A DNA stretch of 13,855 nt, taken from positions 1 through 13,855 of the forward strand of contig JAHHUG010000029.1 of NCBI GenBank assembly GCA_020024085.1, read 5' to 3'. Within the stretch, counting starts at the first letter, position 1. Each line of letters starts with the position of its first letter. The position numbers and the translations under genes are program-made. Of the stretch, positions 1-6,841 are shown piece by piece. Under the pieces are notes generated by a model. The model had not been told where the DNA came from. It worked only from the letters and a program-made list of their open reading frames with translations, and did no database searches. This DNA comes from Christensenellaceae bacterium (lineage in GTDB: Bacteria; Bacillota; Clostridia; Christensenellales; CAAEEZ01).

Positions 1-86
1 AAATTAACAGGTTTGTTTAATTTCGTTCATTCTGTTTGTTCAATTGTCAAGGTTCTGTGTTGCTGTGTCGCTCAATCGCTGACAGC
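1..86 (-). other. Probable rRNA operon leader (5' part), transcribed off the left edge
   Basis: This stretch lies downstream of a strong leftward promoter. On the minus strand it contains a possible hairpin (GCTGT pairing with ACAGC around a 15-nt loop, about 61-85) and then the phrase CCTTGACAATTGAACA. That phrase resembles the conserved leader or spacer phrases found before 16S or 23S genes in Firmicutes. No open reading frame follows on the minus strand. The rRNA genes themselves would lie outside the window, so this is an inference from the promoter type and leader-like sequence. It could instead be the leader of another highly expressed stable RNA. Confidence 0.45.
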
Positions 87-92
87 TTTTAT

Positions 93-176
93 ATACTATC
101 ACATGTACAACTTAAATGTCAAACAAAAAATACAACTTTTTTCAATTTTTTTTAATTTTTTTGAAAAAATGTATTT
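93..176 (-). promoter_or_regulatory. Strong leftward promoter with A/T-tract UP-like element
   Basis: On the minus strand there is a perfect -35 TTGACA (122-117), an 18-nt spacer and TAGTAT (98-93) preceded by TGA, which makes an extended -10. Upstream (about 125-176) are phased runs of A and T resembling an UP element. A perfect -35 combined with A-tracts is typical of rRNA promoters. Transcription would start near 86 and run out of the window to the left. Confidence 0.6.
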
Positions 177-202
177 TTCAGTGAACAACTGTTGCCAAAA
201 TA

Positions 203-225
203 GCTAAAAATGGGCTAAAAATAGG
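203..225. repeat. Short tandem repeat GCTAAAAAT(A)GG x2
   Basis: Two adjacent near-identical copies (203-213 and 214-225) lie in the AT-rich non-coding stretch between the leftward promoter and the end of mnmA. The rest of 126-359 holds no convincing gene or GC-rich terminator. The short open frames there are low-complexity A/T translations without a ribosome binding site. Confidence 0.4.
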
Positions 226-359
226 CATTTAGTAGACATAAATCGTAAAATGTTGAATATATATTTCTTTAATTTTTTTATAAATTTTATAAAAAAAGAT
301 AAAAATTATGTAAAATTTGTAGAAAACAATAAAAATTATTTACAAATAAAAAATGATTT

Positions 360-1430
360 TTACAAGTTTACTACTCTTTCAATGACTCCACCACCTATAC
401 ATTGTTCGCCAACATATAGCACACAATACTGTCCAACAGCTATTGCTCGTTGCTTATTTTCAAACTTAACAGTCATTTTACCAGTTGCATTGTCATAAAA
501 AACAGTACAATTTTGAAGTGGTTGACGATGTCTAATTCTTGCTCTTGCAGTAAATTCGCTTGTTGGAGTAAAACTAATAAAGTTAAACTCGTCCATTTGA
601 AGACCATTAGAAAACAAAATATCTGGTTCACCATGAGAAACAATTAGCTCATTTGTTTTAATATTTTTATCTACAACGAACCATCTTTCACCCTCGCCAC
701 CGATACCAAGACCTCTTCGTTGACCGACAGTATAGTAATAAACTCCATCGTGTCTACCTACAACATTACCTTCAAGGTCAATAATATTGCCTGGTTTCAT
801 AGGAATATAGTTTGCTAAAAATTGTCTAAAATTTCTTTCACCAATAAAGCAAACACCAGTACTATCCTTTTTCTCGGCAGTTGCAAGTCCATATTTTTCT
901 GCAATTTTTCTAACCTCTGGCTTTGGAAGGTCGCCAAGTGGGAACAAAACTTTTTCAATTTGTTTCTCACTAAGTTGATTTAGGAAATAAGTTTGGTCTT
1001 TATTTTGGTCAACGGCAAGCATTAATTTGCTGACACCGTCCTTATGTTCCACTTTTGCATAATGACCAGTTGCAATATAATCTGCACCAATTTGGAAAGC
1101 ATAATCCAAAAATGGCTTAAACTTAACCTCTCTATTACAAAGAACATCTGGATTTGGGGTTCTGCCCTTTTCGTATTCGCTAATAAAGTGCTTAAAAACA
1201 TTATCCATATATTGCTTTGAAAAATTTACGCTATAATATGGAATATCTAATTTTGCACATACTCTCATTACATCTTTATAATCTTCTTCGGCAGTGCAAC
1301 AACCATTATCATCGGTTTCTTCCCAATTTTTCATAAAAAGACCGACAACATCGTAACCTTGTTGCTTAAGCAATAATGCTGCAACAGAACTATCTACACC
1401 ACCACTCATTCCAACTACTACTTTTTTCAT
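360..1430 (-). CDS. mnmA: tRNA-specific 2-thiouridylase MnmA
   Basis: This cytoplasmic enzyme adds the 2-thio group to the wobble uridine (U34) of tRNA-Lys, tRNA-Glu and tRNA-Gln. It activates the base with ATP and receives sulfur from a cysteine desulfurase relay. The 356-residue protein is the usual family length. Residues 9-15 are the PP-loop SGGVDSS that binds ATP. C98 in NPDVLCN and C194 in DSTGVCFIGE are the expected catalytic pair that forms the persulfide and disulfide. The conserved GQRRGLGIGG segment is at about 236-245, and the C-terminal beta-barrel ends in GGGVIERV. The ATG at 1428-1430 is preceded by AGAGGT at good spacing. The gene stands alone, with no cysteine desulfurase gene beside it, and is divergent from the epimerase gene. 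No strong terminator is visible after the stop. Confidence 0.96.
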   Translation of the reverse strand: MKKVVVGMSGGVDSSVAALLLKQQGYDVVGLFMKNWEETDDNGCCTAEEDYKDVMRVCAKLDIPYYSVNFSKQYMDNVFKHFISEYEKGRTPNPDVLCNREVKFKPFLDYAFQIGADYIATGHYAKVEHKDGVSKLMLAVDQNKDQTYFLNQLSEKQIEKVLFPLGDLPKPEVRKIAEKYGLATAEKKDSTGVCFIGERNFRQFLANYIPMKPGNIIDLEGNVVGRHDGVYYYTVGQRRGLGIGGEGERWFVVDKNIKTNELIVSHGEPDILFSNGLQMDEFNFISFTPTSEFTARARIRHRQPLQNCTVFYDNATGKMTVKFENKQRAIAVGQYCVLYVGEQCIGGGVIERVVNL

Positions 1431-1451
1431 AATTACCTCTATGATTATTTT

Positions 1452-1480
1452 ATAATATCAGTACAAAATTAGCAAGTTAA
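1452..1480 (-). promoter_or_regulatory. Probable mnmA promoter (extended -10)
   Basis: On the minus strand TTAACT (1480-1475) is followed by a 17-nt spacer and TATTAT (1457-1452). TGA directly precedes the -10, giving the TGn extended form. The -35 hexamer falls inside the left arm of the perfect palindrome at 1474-1499. Transcription would start about 15-20 nt before the mnmA ATG. Confidence 0.55.
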
Positions 1481-1499
1481 AAAATTAATTTTTTAACTT
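1474..1499. repeat. Perfect 26-bp AT-rich palindrome between divergent genes
   Basis: The left arm AAGTTAAAAAATT (1474-1486) is exactly the reverse complement of the right arm AATTTTTTAACTT (1487-1499), with no spacer. It lies in the 155-bp region between mnmA and the epimerase gene and overlaps the proposed mnmA -35. It could be an operator for a dimeric regulator. A chance A/T palindrome is possible given the base composition. Confidence 0.6.
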
Positions 1500-1555
1500 T
1501 TATTGATTATATATAATAAATATATTAGAATATAGATATAATATCATATTTATAG

Positions 1556-1569
1556 TGGCAATTTTGCCA
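1556..1569 (+). promoter_or_regulatory. Inverted repeat just before the epimerase ribosome binding site
   Basis: TGGCAA (1556-1561) and TTGCCA (1564-1569) are separated by TT. The repeat sits 4 nt before the Shine-Dalgarno GTGAGG (1573-1578) and downstream of a TATAAT-like -10 (1537-1542). It could be an operator or a small leader hairpin. No clear -35 partner for that -10 is visible. Confidence 0.4.
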
Positions 1570-1585
1570 AAAGTGAGGAAAATTT

Positions 1586-2458
1586 ATGTTGTACACAATA
1601 TCTAACGACAAATTAACCGTTGAAATTAGTTCTCTTGGTGCAGAACTACAATCAATTAAGTATCAAAATGTAGAGTATCTATGGCAAGGTGATAAAACTT
1701 TTTGGGGAGGAAGAGCTTATAACCTATTTCCAATCTGTGGTAGATTAACTGATGGTAAATATAACTATGCAGGCAAAGAGTACGAAATGAACTTGCACGG
1801 CTTTTTAAGAAAGAGAGAAACTGAAGCAACCGTTATTGCTGATGATGAAATCGACTTCAAACTTGTAAAAACCGACGAAATTTATTCTATGTACCCATTC
1901 GACTTTGAATATCACATTCGTTACAAACTTATAGATACAAAAATCGAAATGAATATTACCGTACTAAACAAAGATGACAAAGTAATGTATTTTGCACTTG
2001 GTGGTCACCCTGGATTTAATGTTCCACTAGAAAATGGTAACTTTAGCGACTACTACCTAGAGTTTGAAAATGGTAGCAACCCTTATGCTCTATGTTTATC
2101 TGACACTTGCTACACTACAAACGATATTTGTGAAATCAAGCAAGTCGTAAACAATACACTTCCACTAACCCACGACCTTTTTGATAGAGATGCAATTATT
2201 GTTGCTGGCTTAAAATCACCTATCAAACTAAAAAATAAATTAGATAGTAGAGAAGTTATTGTTGATATTGCCGATGAAATGAAATATGTTGGATTGTGGC
2301 ACGCTCCAAAAACTGAAGCACCTTATGTATGTATTGAGCCTTGGACTAGCGTTCCTGCTTATGATGGAGTAATTGATGACCTTGAAACAAAAAGAGATAT
2401 GTTCAAACTAGGCAAAAATGAAAAATACAACCTTGAGTGGTCAATAACAGTAAAATAA
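1586..2458 (+). CDS. Aldose 1-epimerase (galactose mutarotase) family protein, LacX-like
   Basis: It is a cytoplasmic enzyme of the galactose mutarotase-like fold, expected to interconvert alpha and beta anomers of a free sugar or sugar phosphate. The 290 residues match the length of the compact LacX/YphB-type branch. The N-terminus ISSLGAELQSI and the segments GRAYNLFPICGRL (42-54) and MNLHGF (69-74) are typical. H71 and H141 (GGHPGF) are the likely acid and substrate-binding histidines, and E251 (CIEPW) is the likely general base. The ATG at 1586 has GTGAGG 7 nt upstream, and a strong terminator follows 3 nt after the stop, so the gene is probably transcribed alone. The sugar is not deducible: LacX-type members are often found apart from any pathway operon. 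Confidence 0.88.
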   Translation: MLYTISNDKLTVEISSLGAELQSIKYQNVEYLWQGDKTFWGGRAYNLFPICGRLTDGKYNYAGKEYEMNLHGFLRKRETEATVIADDEIDFKLVKTDEIYSMYPFDFEYHIRYKLIDTKIEMNITVLNKDDKVMYFALGGHPGFNVPLENGNFSDYYLEFENGSNPYALCLSDTCYTTNDICEIKQVVNNTLPLTHDLFDRDAIIVAGLKSPIKLKNKLDSREVIVDIADEMKYVGLWHAPKTEAPYVCIEPWTSVPAYDGVIDDLETKRDMFKLGKNEKYNLEWSITVK

Positions 2459-2461
2459 AAC

Positions 2462-2489
2462 AAAGCCCTTGAAAAATAGGGCTTTTTTT
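2462..2489 (+). terminator. Rho-independent terminator of the epimerase gene
   Basis: AAAGCCCT (2462-2469) pairs fully with AGGGCTTT (2478-2485) around an 8-nt loop and runs into seven consecutive Ts (2483-2489). It begins 3 nt after the epimerase stop codon. Confidence 0.9.
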
Positions 2490-2511
2490 ATCGAACAAAT
2501 TGACTTATTTT

Positions 2512-2541
2512 TTGATTTCATTGTAATATATATAATATAAT
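2512..2541 (+). promoter_or_regulatory. Probable tRNA-Arg promoter
   Basis: TTGATT (2512-2517), an 18-nt spacer and TATAAT (2536-2541) lie between the epimerase terminator and the tRNA, giving a leader of about 36 nt. The region is very AT-rich, and other TATAAT-like hexamers (2531, 2552) are possible. Confidence 0.5.
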
Positions 2542-2583
2542 GTATATCTAGTATGATATACAATATATAAACAAAAATATTTT

Positions 2584-2659
2584 GTACCCGTAGTCTAGCT
2601 GGATAAAACAACAGCCTCCGACGCTGTCGATATAGGTTCAAGTCCTATCGGGTACACCA
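2584..2659 (+). tRNA. tRNA-Arg (anticodon CCG)
   Basis: The full cloverleaf can be folded by eye. The acceptor is GTACCCG/CGGGTAC (2584-2590 with 2649-2655). The anticodon stem is ACAGC/GCTGT around the loop CTCCGAC, giving anticodon CCG, which reads the Arg codon CGG. The T arm is ATAGG-TTCAAGT-CCTAT. The discriminator is A2656 and CCA is encoded (2657-2659). The D arm has a C12-A23 mismatch, and position 48 is T opposite G15, so two usual tertiary or stem pairs are non-canonical. CGG is a rare codon in an AT-rich genome, so this is a minor isoacceptor. It has its own likely promoter and a terminator directly after CCA. Confidence 0.93.
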
Positions 2660-2700
2660 AAAAAACACTAGTAAAGGTTTTCCTAAACTAGTGTTTTATT
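2659..2700. terminator. Bidirectional terminator shared by tRNA-Arg and the glycosyltransferase gene
   Basis: AAAACACTAGT (2662-2672) pairs perfectly with ACTAGTGTTTT (2687-2697). The loop contains a further AGG-TTTT-CCT mini-stem. A-rich and T-rich flanks give a U-tract in both directions, so it can end the tRNA transcript on plus and the glycosyltransferase transcript (stop at 2703) on minus. Confidence 0.85.
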
Positions 2701-2702
2701 TT

Positions 2703-3890
2703 TTATTTATTAGGTTTTCTTTTGCCCTCTTTTATAATTTCTTTATACATTACAAGTACTTCCTCAAGGACTTGCTCCCACGATTTGTAAAGCTCTACAC
2801 TGCAAGTATTTTTGACATTTTGCAAAACTTCATCGTTTTTAAATATCTCTACAATTCTATCAGCCCACTTTTCCTTGTCAAGCTCTGCAATAAAACCATT
2901 ACGATTATCAGTGATTTGCTCTGATGCAATTGAACCTTTTGCAAATAAAGCTGGTAAATGAAAAGCTGCTGCCTCTCTTGTAACCAATCCAAATGTATCA
3001 AAAGTACTAGCGAATACAAATAAATCGCATAATTTGTAATATGCTGAAAGTATAGCCTTATCCCTAACCATTCCTGCAAAAATAACTTTATTTTGCAAGC
3101 CTAATTCCTCAACTTGAGCTTCCAATTGACTTTTATAATCGCCATCACCGACAATAACAAGCCTATATTTTTCGCCTCTATCTATTAAAACCTTTAGAGA
3201 TTCTATCAAAAATGATATATTTTTTACAACAACTACTCTGCCAACAAATAGTAAAAGTTTTTCATCTTCTGCAATATTATATTTTTGATATATTGATTTT
3301 TTTAGTTCCAAAACCAAATTATCATCAGGAACGACAATTTCGACACCGTCACGAACTGTTTTACAAGGCAAATCAATTTTGTATTCATTTTGCATACACT
3401 CTGTCATTCCATCGGATACCGACCAAACATAGTCCATTCTACGAATAGAATATAATAAAAAATTAAGTGCAAATTTTTGCAAACATTTTAGATGTACACT
3501 ACGATTAATTTCCTCGTGAAACTTGGTATGTGCTGTAAATAAAACCGGAATATTATTTTTTTTGGCATACCTTAATACTGTTCTTGACAAAGTAACTGGA
3601 GAATGGACATGTATAATATCATAGTGATTCTCATTAAGATATTTATGTAATTTTACATCAAACATAGGTAGTGGTAGTCTTACACCAAATTTACCACCCG
3701 ACATTGATAGACATCTAATTATTTTATAATTACCACTGCCATCGTTAGTATTTGGATAGTATGGGCATAGTACATCACACTCCACACCCTCATATGTATT
3801 TAGAATCCTCGCATGATTGTTTACATCATTTACAACTCCATCTACTACCGGATACCAGTTGTCTATTACTTGAAGTATTTTAATTGCCAT
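2703..3890 (-). CDS. Family 4 glycosyltransferase (GT-B fold), glycolipid-synthase-like
   Basis: This 395-residue protein has the two-Rossmann GT-B layout. The N-terminal acceptor domain contains NWYPVVDGV (11-19), HVHSP (94-98) and TAHTKFH (119-125). The C-terminal nucleotide-sugar domain contains LLLFVGR (212-218) and the donor loop STFDTFGLVTREA (295-307). The layout resembles diacylglycerol glucosyltransferases and other lipid-acting GT4 enzymes. The usual E-x7-E pair reads D298-x7-E306, a conservative change. No membrane segment is visible, so it probably acts at the inner face of the membrane. Its ATG overlaps the 3' end of the flippase-like gene by 11 nt, so the two are co-transcribed and probably serve one pathway. 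Donor sugar and acceptor are not deducible. Synthesis of a membrane glycolipid is an inference from the neighbour and family. Confidence 0.85.
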   Translation of the reverse strand: MAIKILQVIDNWYPVVDGVVNDVNNHARILNTYEGVECDVLCPYYPNTNDGSGNYKIIRCLSMSGGKFGVRLPLPMFDVKLHKYLNENHYDIIHVHSPVTLSRTVLRYAKKNNIPVLFTAHTKFHEEINRSVHLKCLQKFALNFLLYSIRRMDYVWSVSDGMTECMQNEYKIDLPCKTVRDGVEIVVPDDNLVLELKKSIYQKYNIAEDEKLLLFVGRVVVVKNISFLIESLKVLIDRGEKYRLVIVGDGDYKSQLEAQVEELGLQNKVIFAGMVRDKAILSAYYKLCDLFVFASTFDTFGLVTREAAAFHLPALFAKGSIASEQITDNRNGFIAELDKEKWADRIVEIFKNDEVLQNVKNTCSVELYKSWEQVLEEVLVMYKEIIKEGKRKPNK

Positions 3891-5271
3891 TTCTCATTTT
3901 CCTTTTAGTAATTCTATTTTTAACAAAGTCTACAAATGTTTTGATTAATCCTAGTACTATATAAATATAATAAGTACATATTCTCCAAATAAATACTACC
4001 CAAAACAATGCTCCATCTGCCATTTGCATAGGTGCAAAAGCCATTGATGCCACACCCTCAATCGCTCCACTATTACCAGGGGTTGGTACAAGTGATGCTG
4101 CAAAAAATGAATATGCATTTAATGTAACCATATCCCAAAACAATTCCATACTTGGTGTTGTTTTGCCTAATGCAATAATTACGAAAAAAGGCACAGACAT
4201 TACCAACAAAGAGTCAATTGTAGACACAGCAAACATAGAGACAATTCCTTTGAAATTGCCTGCAACTTGCTTAAATGCTTTGCTATAATTTGTTAAAAAT
4301 TCCAAAACTTCCTCAGATTTCTTATCAAAATCTTTAACTATATGGAGTTTGTAACCAAGTTTAAGTACAAATCTTATAATTTTATTTATTGCTTTTGGAA
4401 AAAGAGAAAACAAAATTAGTGTAGCAGGTCCAAACGATGCAATAGCTATTCCAACATATGTAAGAGATGCAACTGCTGTTGCTTGTGCCGATGGAAGCAT
4501 ATCCAAAACATTGTGATTAACAATGTACAATACAAGACAAACAATAATTCTTGTAGTTAATTCAAACATATACTTTACAAGAGGAATTACTGTTGATACA
4601 CTTACAGGATAACCTCTTTTGTAATATTGATATACTTGATAAGGTTGTCCACCAGTGTTAAATGGAGTGATATTATCATAGAACCTACCCATAACACCTA
4701 CACCAATATTAAACCGATAATCAAATTTACCCATAGTGATTTTTGATGCCACTGCATATTTTGATGCATCTGTCAAAAATATCACGCCAACTATTACAAA
4801 TAGCATAGCCATATATAATGGATTTGGTGTAGACAATACTTCTTTCAAGGAAGCAATATTACCACCCGATAATGTTTTACTTACTGCATATATAGTGTAA
4901 AATGTTGCACCAAAAAATAACAATAATAATATTGTTTTTAAAATCCTAGTTCTTAATACTTTTTTATCAGATGTGTCTACTGCTTGAGGATTAGTTATTT
5001 CATCATTTGCACCATTTGTGATTGTTTGTTTTTCTACAACTAATTGACTACCATCAGTATCCAATTCATTAGAAATTGCAGTATCTGTTATATTATCTTC
5101 AGCACACTCACAATCGGTTTTGTCCACATCATTAGACATCAAATCTTTATTTCCAACACTTTGATTAAAATTTGTATCATTAGAAATTGATTTTTCAACA
5201 ATATCATTTTCATTCATTTCAAATTTATCCATCTCTGTGTTGTTGCTTATTTCTTCTCTTTCCTTATACAT
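3880..5271 (-). CDS. Flippase-like (LPG synthase TM / UPF0104) integral membrane protein with acidic N-terminal tail
   Basis: The protein has 463 residues. Residues 1-105 are rich in Asp, Glu, Asn and Ser, with no hydrophobic run, and look disordered. From about 110 onward there are multiple membrane helices of the type shared with the transmembrane half of MprF. Family hallmarks are NITPFNTGGQPYQ (200-212) and VPTPGNSGAIEG (395-406). No cytosolic aminoacyl-transferase domain is present, so it is not a lysyl-phosphatidylglycerol synthase. Family members are thought to move lipids across the membrane, and the overlapping glycosyltransferase gene suggests its product as cargo, which is inference. 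The ATG at 5269-5271 is preceded by AGGAT at about 4-nt spacing. Internal Met14 and Met19 are alternatives. The 105-residue acidic tail is longer than usual for this family, as far as I can judge. Confidence 0.82.
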   Translation of the reverse strand: MYKEREEISNNTEMDKFEMNENDIVEKSISNDTNFNQSVGNKDLMSNDVDKTDCECAEDNITDTAISNELDTDGSQLVVEKQTITNGANDEITNPQAVDTSDKKVLRTRILKTILLLLFFGATFYTIYAVSKTLSGGNIASLKEVLSTPNPLYMAMLFVIVGVIFLTDASKYAVASKITMGKFDYRFNIGVGVMGRFYDNITPFNTGGQPYQVYQYYKRGYPVSVSTVIPLVKYMFELTTRIIVCLVLYIVNHNVLDMLPSAQATAVASLTYVGIAIASFGPATLILFSLFPKAINKIIRFVLKLGYKLHIVKDFDKKSEEVLEFLTNYSKAFKQVAGNFKGIVSMFAVSTIDSLLVMSVPFFVIIALGKTTPSMELFWDMVTLNAYSFFAASLVPTPGNSGAIEGVASMAFAPMQMADGALFWVVFIWRICTYYIYIVLGLIKTFVDFVKNRITKRKMRNGN

Positions 5272-5301
5272 AATATCCTAAAAATTTTATTTAATATGTT
5301 T

Positions 5302-5330
5302 ATTATACACTATATATTGATTATAGTACA
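5302..5330 (-). promoter_or_regulatory. Possible promoter of the flippase-glycosyltransferase unit
   Basis: On the minus strand TATAAT (5307-5302) has a weak -35 TGTACT (5330-5325) at 17 nt. A second TATAAT lies at 5325-5320. The 155-bp region to the phospholipase gene must also hold the rightward promoter. A weak candidate there is TTGTCT (5357-5362) with TATTTA (5381-5386). Confidence 0.35.
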
Positions 5331-5426
5331 TAGATTTATCTTTTTATTTATACAAATTGTCTATTAATTATTTAATTTAATATTTACTATTCATTTTTAG
5401 TATGTTAACATTAATTAGAGGTAAAT

Positions 5427-6425
5427 ATGAAAGTAAAAGTTTTAACATCAATCGTAGTAATATTAACAATAATTTTATCAATTGCCATAGGACTTTTAAT
5501 CTATATATACACAGATGATGCTGACATTTTGTATAAAAAAACTAATCCTGACAAATTCCTAAGCGAATGGCAACAATATATTAGTGATGACACTACCCTA
5601 AACAATATGGTTATACCCGGCACACACGATGCAGGCTGTAATAATATGATGCCACTTGCTAGAACTCAAGGACACGATATTATTGAACAACTAAATGGTG
5701 GTGCAAGATACCTTGATTTGAGGGTTACAAGTAAGGCTGATGACCTTGTAATTTTTCATGGACCAATTAAGGGACAAAGATTTAGCAAGGTACTAAATGA
5801 GATAAATACTTTTATCACTGCTAACCCAAGTGAGTTTTTAATTTTGGACTTTCAACATCTTGGTAAAAATGTAAATTCAAAGGTTCTTGATATGATAACC
5901 AGCACTTTACCTATGAATAAAGCAATGATAAAGTCTAAATTTGCAAATATTGAAGATACTACAATGAAAGATATTAGGGATAATAATATCAATTTTGTAA
6001 TTATTTGGAACAATGAAATTGAAAGTAAAAATGCTGATTATTTGTATTATAGAGATACAAATTTATTCTCATTCTACGATAGCAAATTCCATAGAAAACA
6101 AGATGTAAAGGAACTAATCAACCACTTCCAAACATACTACGATAGATACGAAAATAAAGGTTTCTTTGTGCTTCAATCTCAACGAACTGCACCAATGCTA
6201 ATTGATAAACCAAGCCATATTGAAATTGAGGCTAAACATTTATTTAATCAGTATTTAATTGACCTAAAATCTAGCGAAAACCTTGCTAAAACAAATATTG
6301 TTATGAGGGACTTTTTAGTAAGCGACCTTGATACTGTAAAATTAATATTGAGCTTAAACCTTGATAAAAACAATGTAAAAAGTGAATTTATTGACCTATT
6401 TAGCACAAAAATACAAGTAGCATAA
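5427..6425 (+). CDS. Membrane-anchored phosphatidylinositol-specific phospholipase C-like protein
   Basis: The 332-residue protein starts with a single hydrophobic segment (about 5-28) after a short Lys-containing N-terminus. No clear signal peptidase site is visible, so it probably stays anchored with its domain outside. The rest is a PI-PLC X-type TIM barrel. MVIPGTHDAG (61-70) carries catalytic H67 and D68. R99 in YLDLRV sits where the Ca-independent bacterial enzymes have Arg. FHGPI (110-114) carries the second catalytic histidine, H111. FLILDFQHL (137-145) is the following conserved strand. The enzyme class cleaves phosphoinositides or related phosphodiester lipids. The real substrate here is unknown and might be a membrane glycolipid or anchored polymer. 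The ATG at 5427 has TTAGAGG at 5-nt spacing, and a terminator follows. It is divergent from the flippase-like gene. Confidence 0.87.
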   Translation: MKVKVLTSIVVILTIILSIAIGLLIYIYTDDADILYKKTNPDKFLSEWQQYISDDTTLNNMVIPGTHDAGCNNMMPLARTQGHDIIEQLNGGARYLDLRVTSKADDLVIFHGPIKGQRFSKVLNEINTFITANPSEFLILDFQHLGKNVNSKVLDMITSTLPMNKAMIKSKFANIEDTTMKDIRDNNINFVIIWNNEIESKNADYLYYRDTNLFSFYDSKFHRKQDVKELINHFQTYYDRYENKGFFVLQSQRTAPMLIDKPSHIEIEAKHLFNQYLIDLKSSENLAKTNIVMRDFLVSDLDTVKLILSLNLDKNNVKSEFIDLFSTKIQVA

Positions 6426-6487
6426 TAGATAAAATTTGCTTATATATTTATAAATTTTAGAATAATTACTTAATAAAATTGTACAAA

Positions 6488-6519
6488 AAAACCACGAAAT
6501 TAATCGTGGTTTTATTTTT
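6488..6519. terminator. Terminator after the phospholipase gene, probably bidirectional
   Basis: AAAACCACGA (6488-6497) pairs perfectly with TCGTGGTTTT (6504-6513) around AATTAA. It is followed by T-rich sequence to 6519. The A-run at 6485-6491 gives a U-tract on the minus strand too. Without the guaA-associated insertion it would have served guaA from the other side. Confidence 0.88.
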
Positions 6520-6541
6520 GCATATTTTATGTTTGAATAAA

Positions 6542-6558
6542 TCTTATTCCCACTCGAT
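6542..6558. repeat. Distal att-like direct repeat (copy of the guaA 3' end)
   Basis: TCTTATTCCCACTCGAT here is identical to 7071-7087, the last five codons plus stop of guaA, in the same orientation. On the minus strand this copy still reads IEWE-stop. The bases beyond diverge. It marks the far junction of the 529-bp insertion. Confidence 0.8.
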
Positions 6559-6592
6559 TATTGAGGTAAACCGGGATTTGTCCCTATTAACA

Positions 6593-6841
6593 TCACTTGA
6601 TAAGATGAGCAGTAATAATCGTATAAGTAAATGAGTTAATTGTTATTTTAATATTTTCTACTTCACAATACCAATTTTTCCCTTGTTTATAAATATTACA
6701 ATTCTGGTTTGAAATCTTATTTTTGCAGTACTCAACAGCATCTTGCTCTTCAAGTTTTAAATTTCGTTTAATTCTGTCTAATCCCATTTTAGTTGTGTGA
6801 ATTTTATCAATGTTATCTAACAATACCTGTTTATCATGCAT
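6593..6841 (-). CDS. Small DUF3781-like protein, cargo of the guaA-associated element
   Basis: This 82-residue protein has no membrane segment. I recognise the pattern of Pfam DUF3781 from memory: an N-terminal LLDNIDKIHTT block (7-17), a charged helical part with RIKRNL and WC/YC-KNKI, then KQGKNWYC and a C-terminal TINSFTYTIITAH (67-79). The function of this family is unknown. The ATG at 6839-6841 has AAAGG only 2 nt upstream, a poor spacing. The reading frame stays open another 14 codons upstream to a TAG without a usual start codon, so expression may be weak or a longer ancestor may have been cut. It lies wholly between the att-like repeats, with the terminator at 6888-6914 upstream of it. 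Confidence 0.72.
   Translation of the reverse strand: MHDKQVLLDNIDKIHTTKMGLDRIKRNLKLEEQDAVEYCKNKISNQNCNIYKQGKNWYCEVENIKITINSFTYTIITAHLIK

Noticed and set aside
13..498. Short plus-strand open frames near the left edge
   Set aside because: They are A/T-rich translations lying across a minus-strand promoter, the leader and the mnmA 3' end, with no ribosome binding site and no recognisable protein pattern.
2441..2641. Minus-strand open frame of 66 codons
   Set aside because: It overlaps the tRNA-Arg gene and the epimerase terminator and is low-complexity.
3880..5271. Full MprF (lysyl-phosphatidylglycerol synthase)
   Set aside because: Only the transmembrane part is present. The cytosolic aminoacyl-transferase domain is missing, and the extra sequence is an N-terminal acidic tail.
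6549..6625. A frame reading NRDKSRFTSIIEWE-stop as a real gene end
   Set aside because: It has no start and overlaps the DUF3781-like gene out of frame. The IEWE-stop comes from the att-like copy of guaA.
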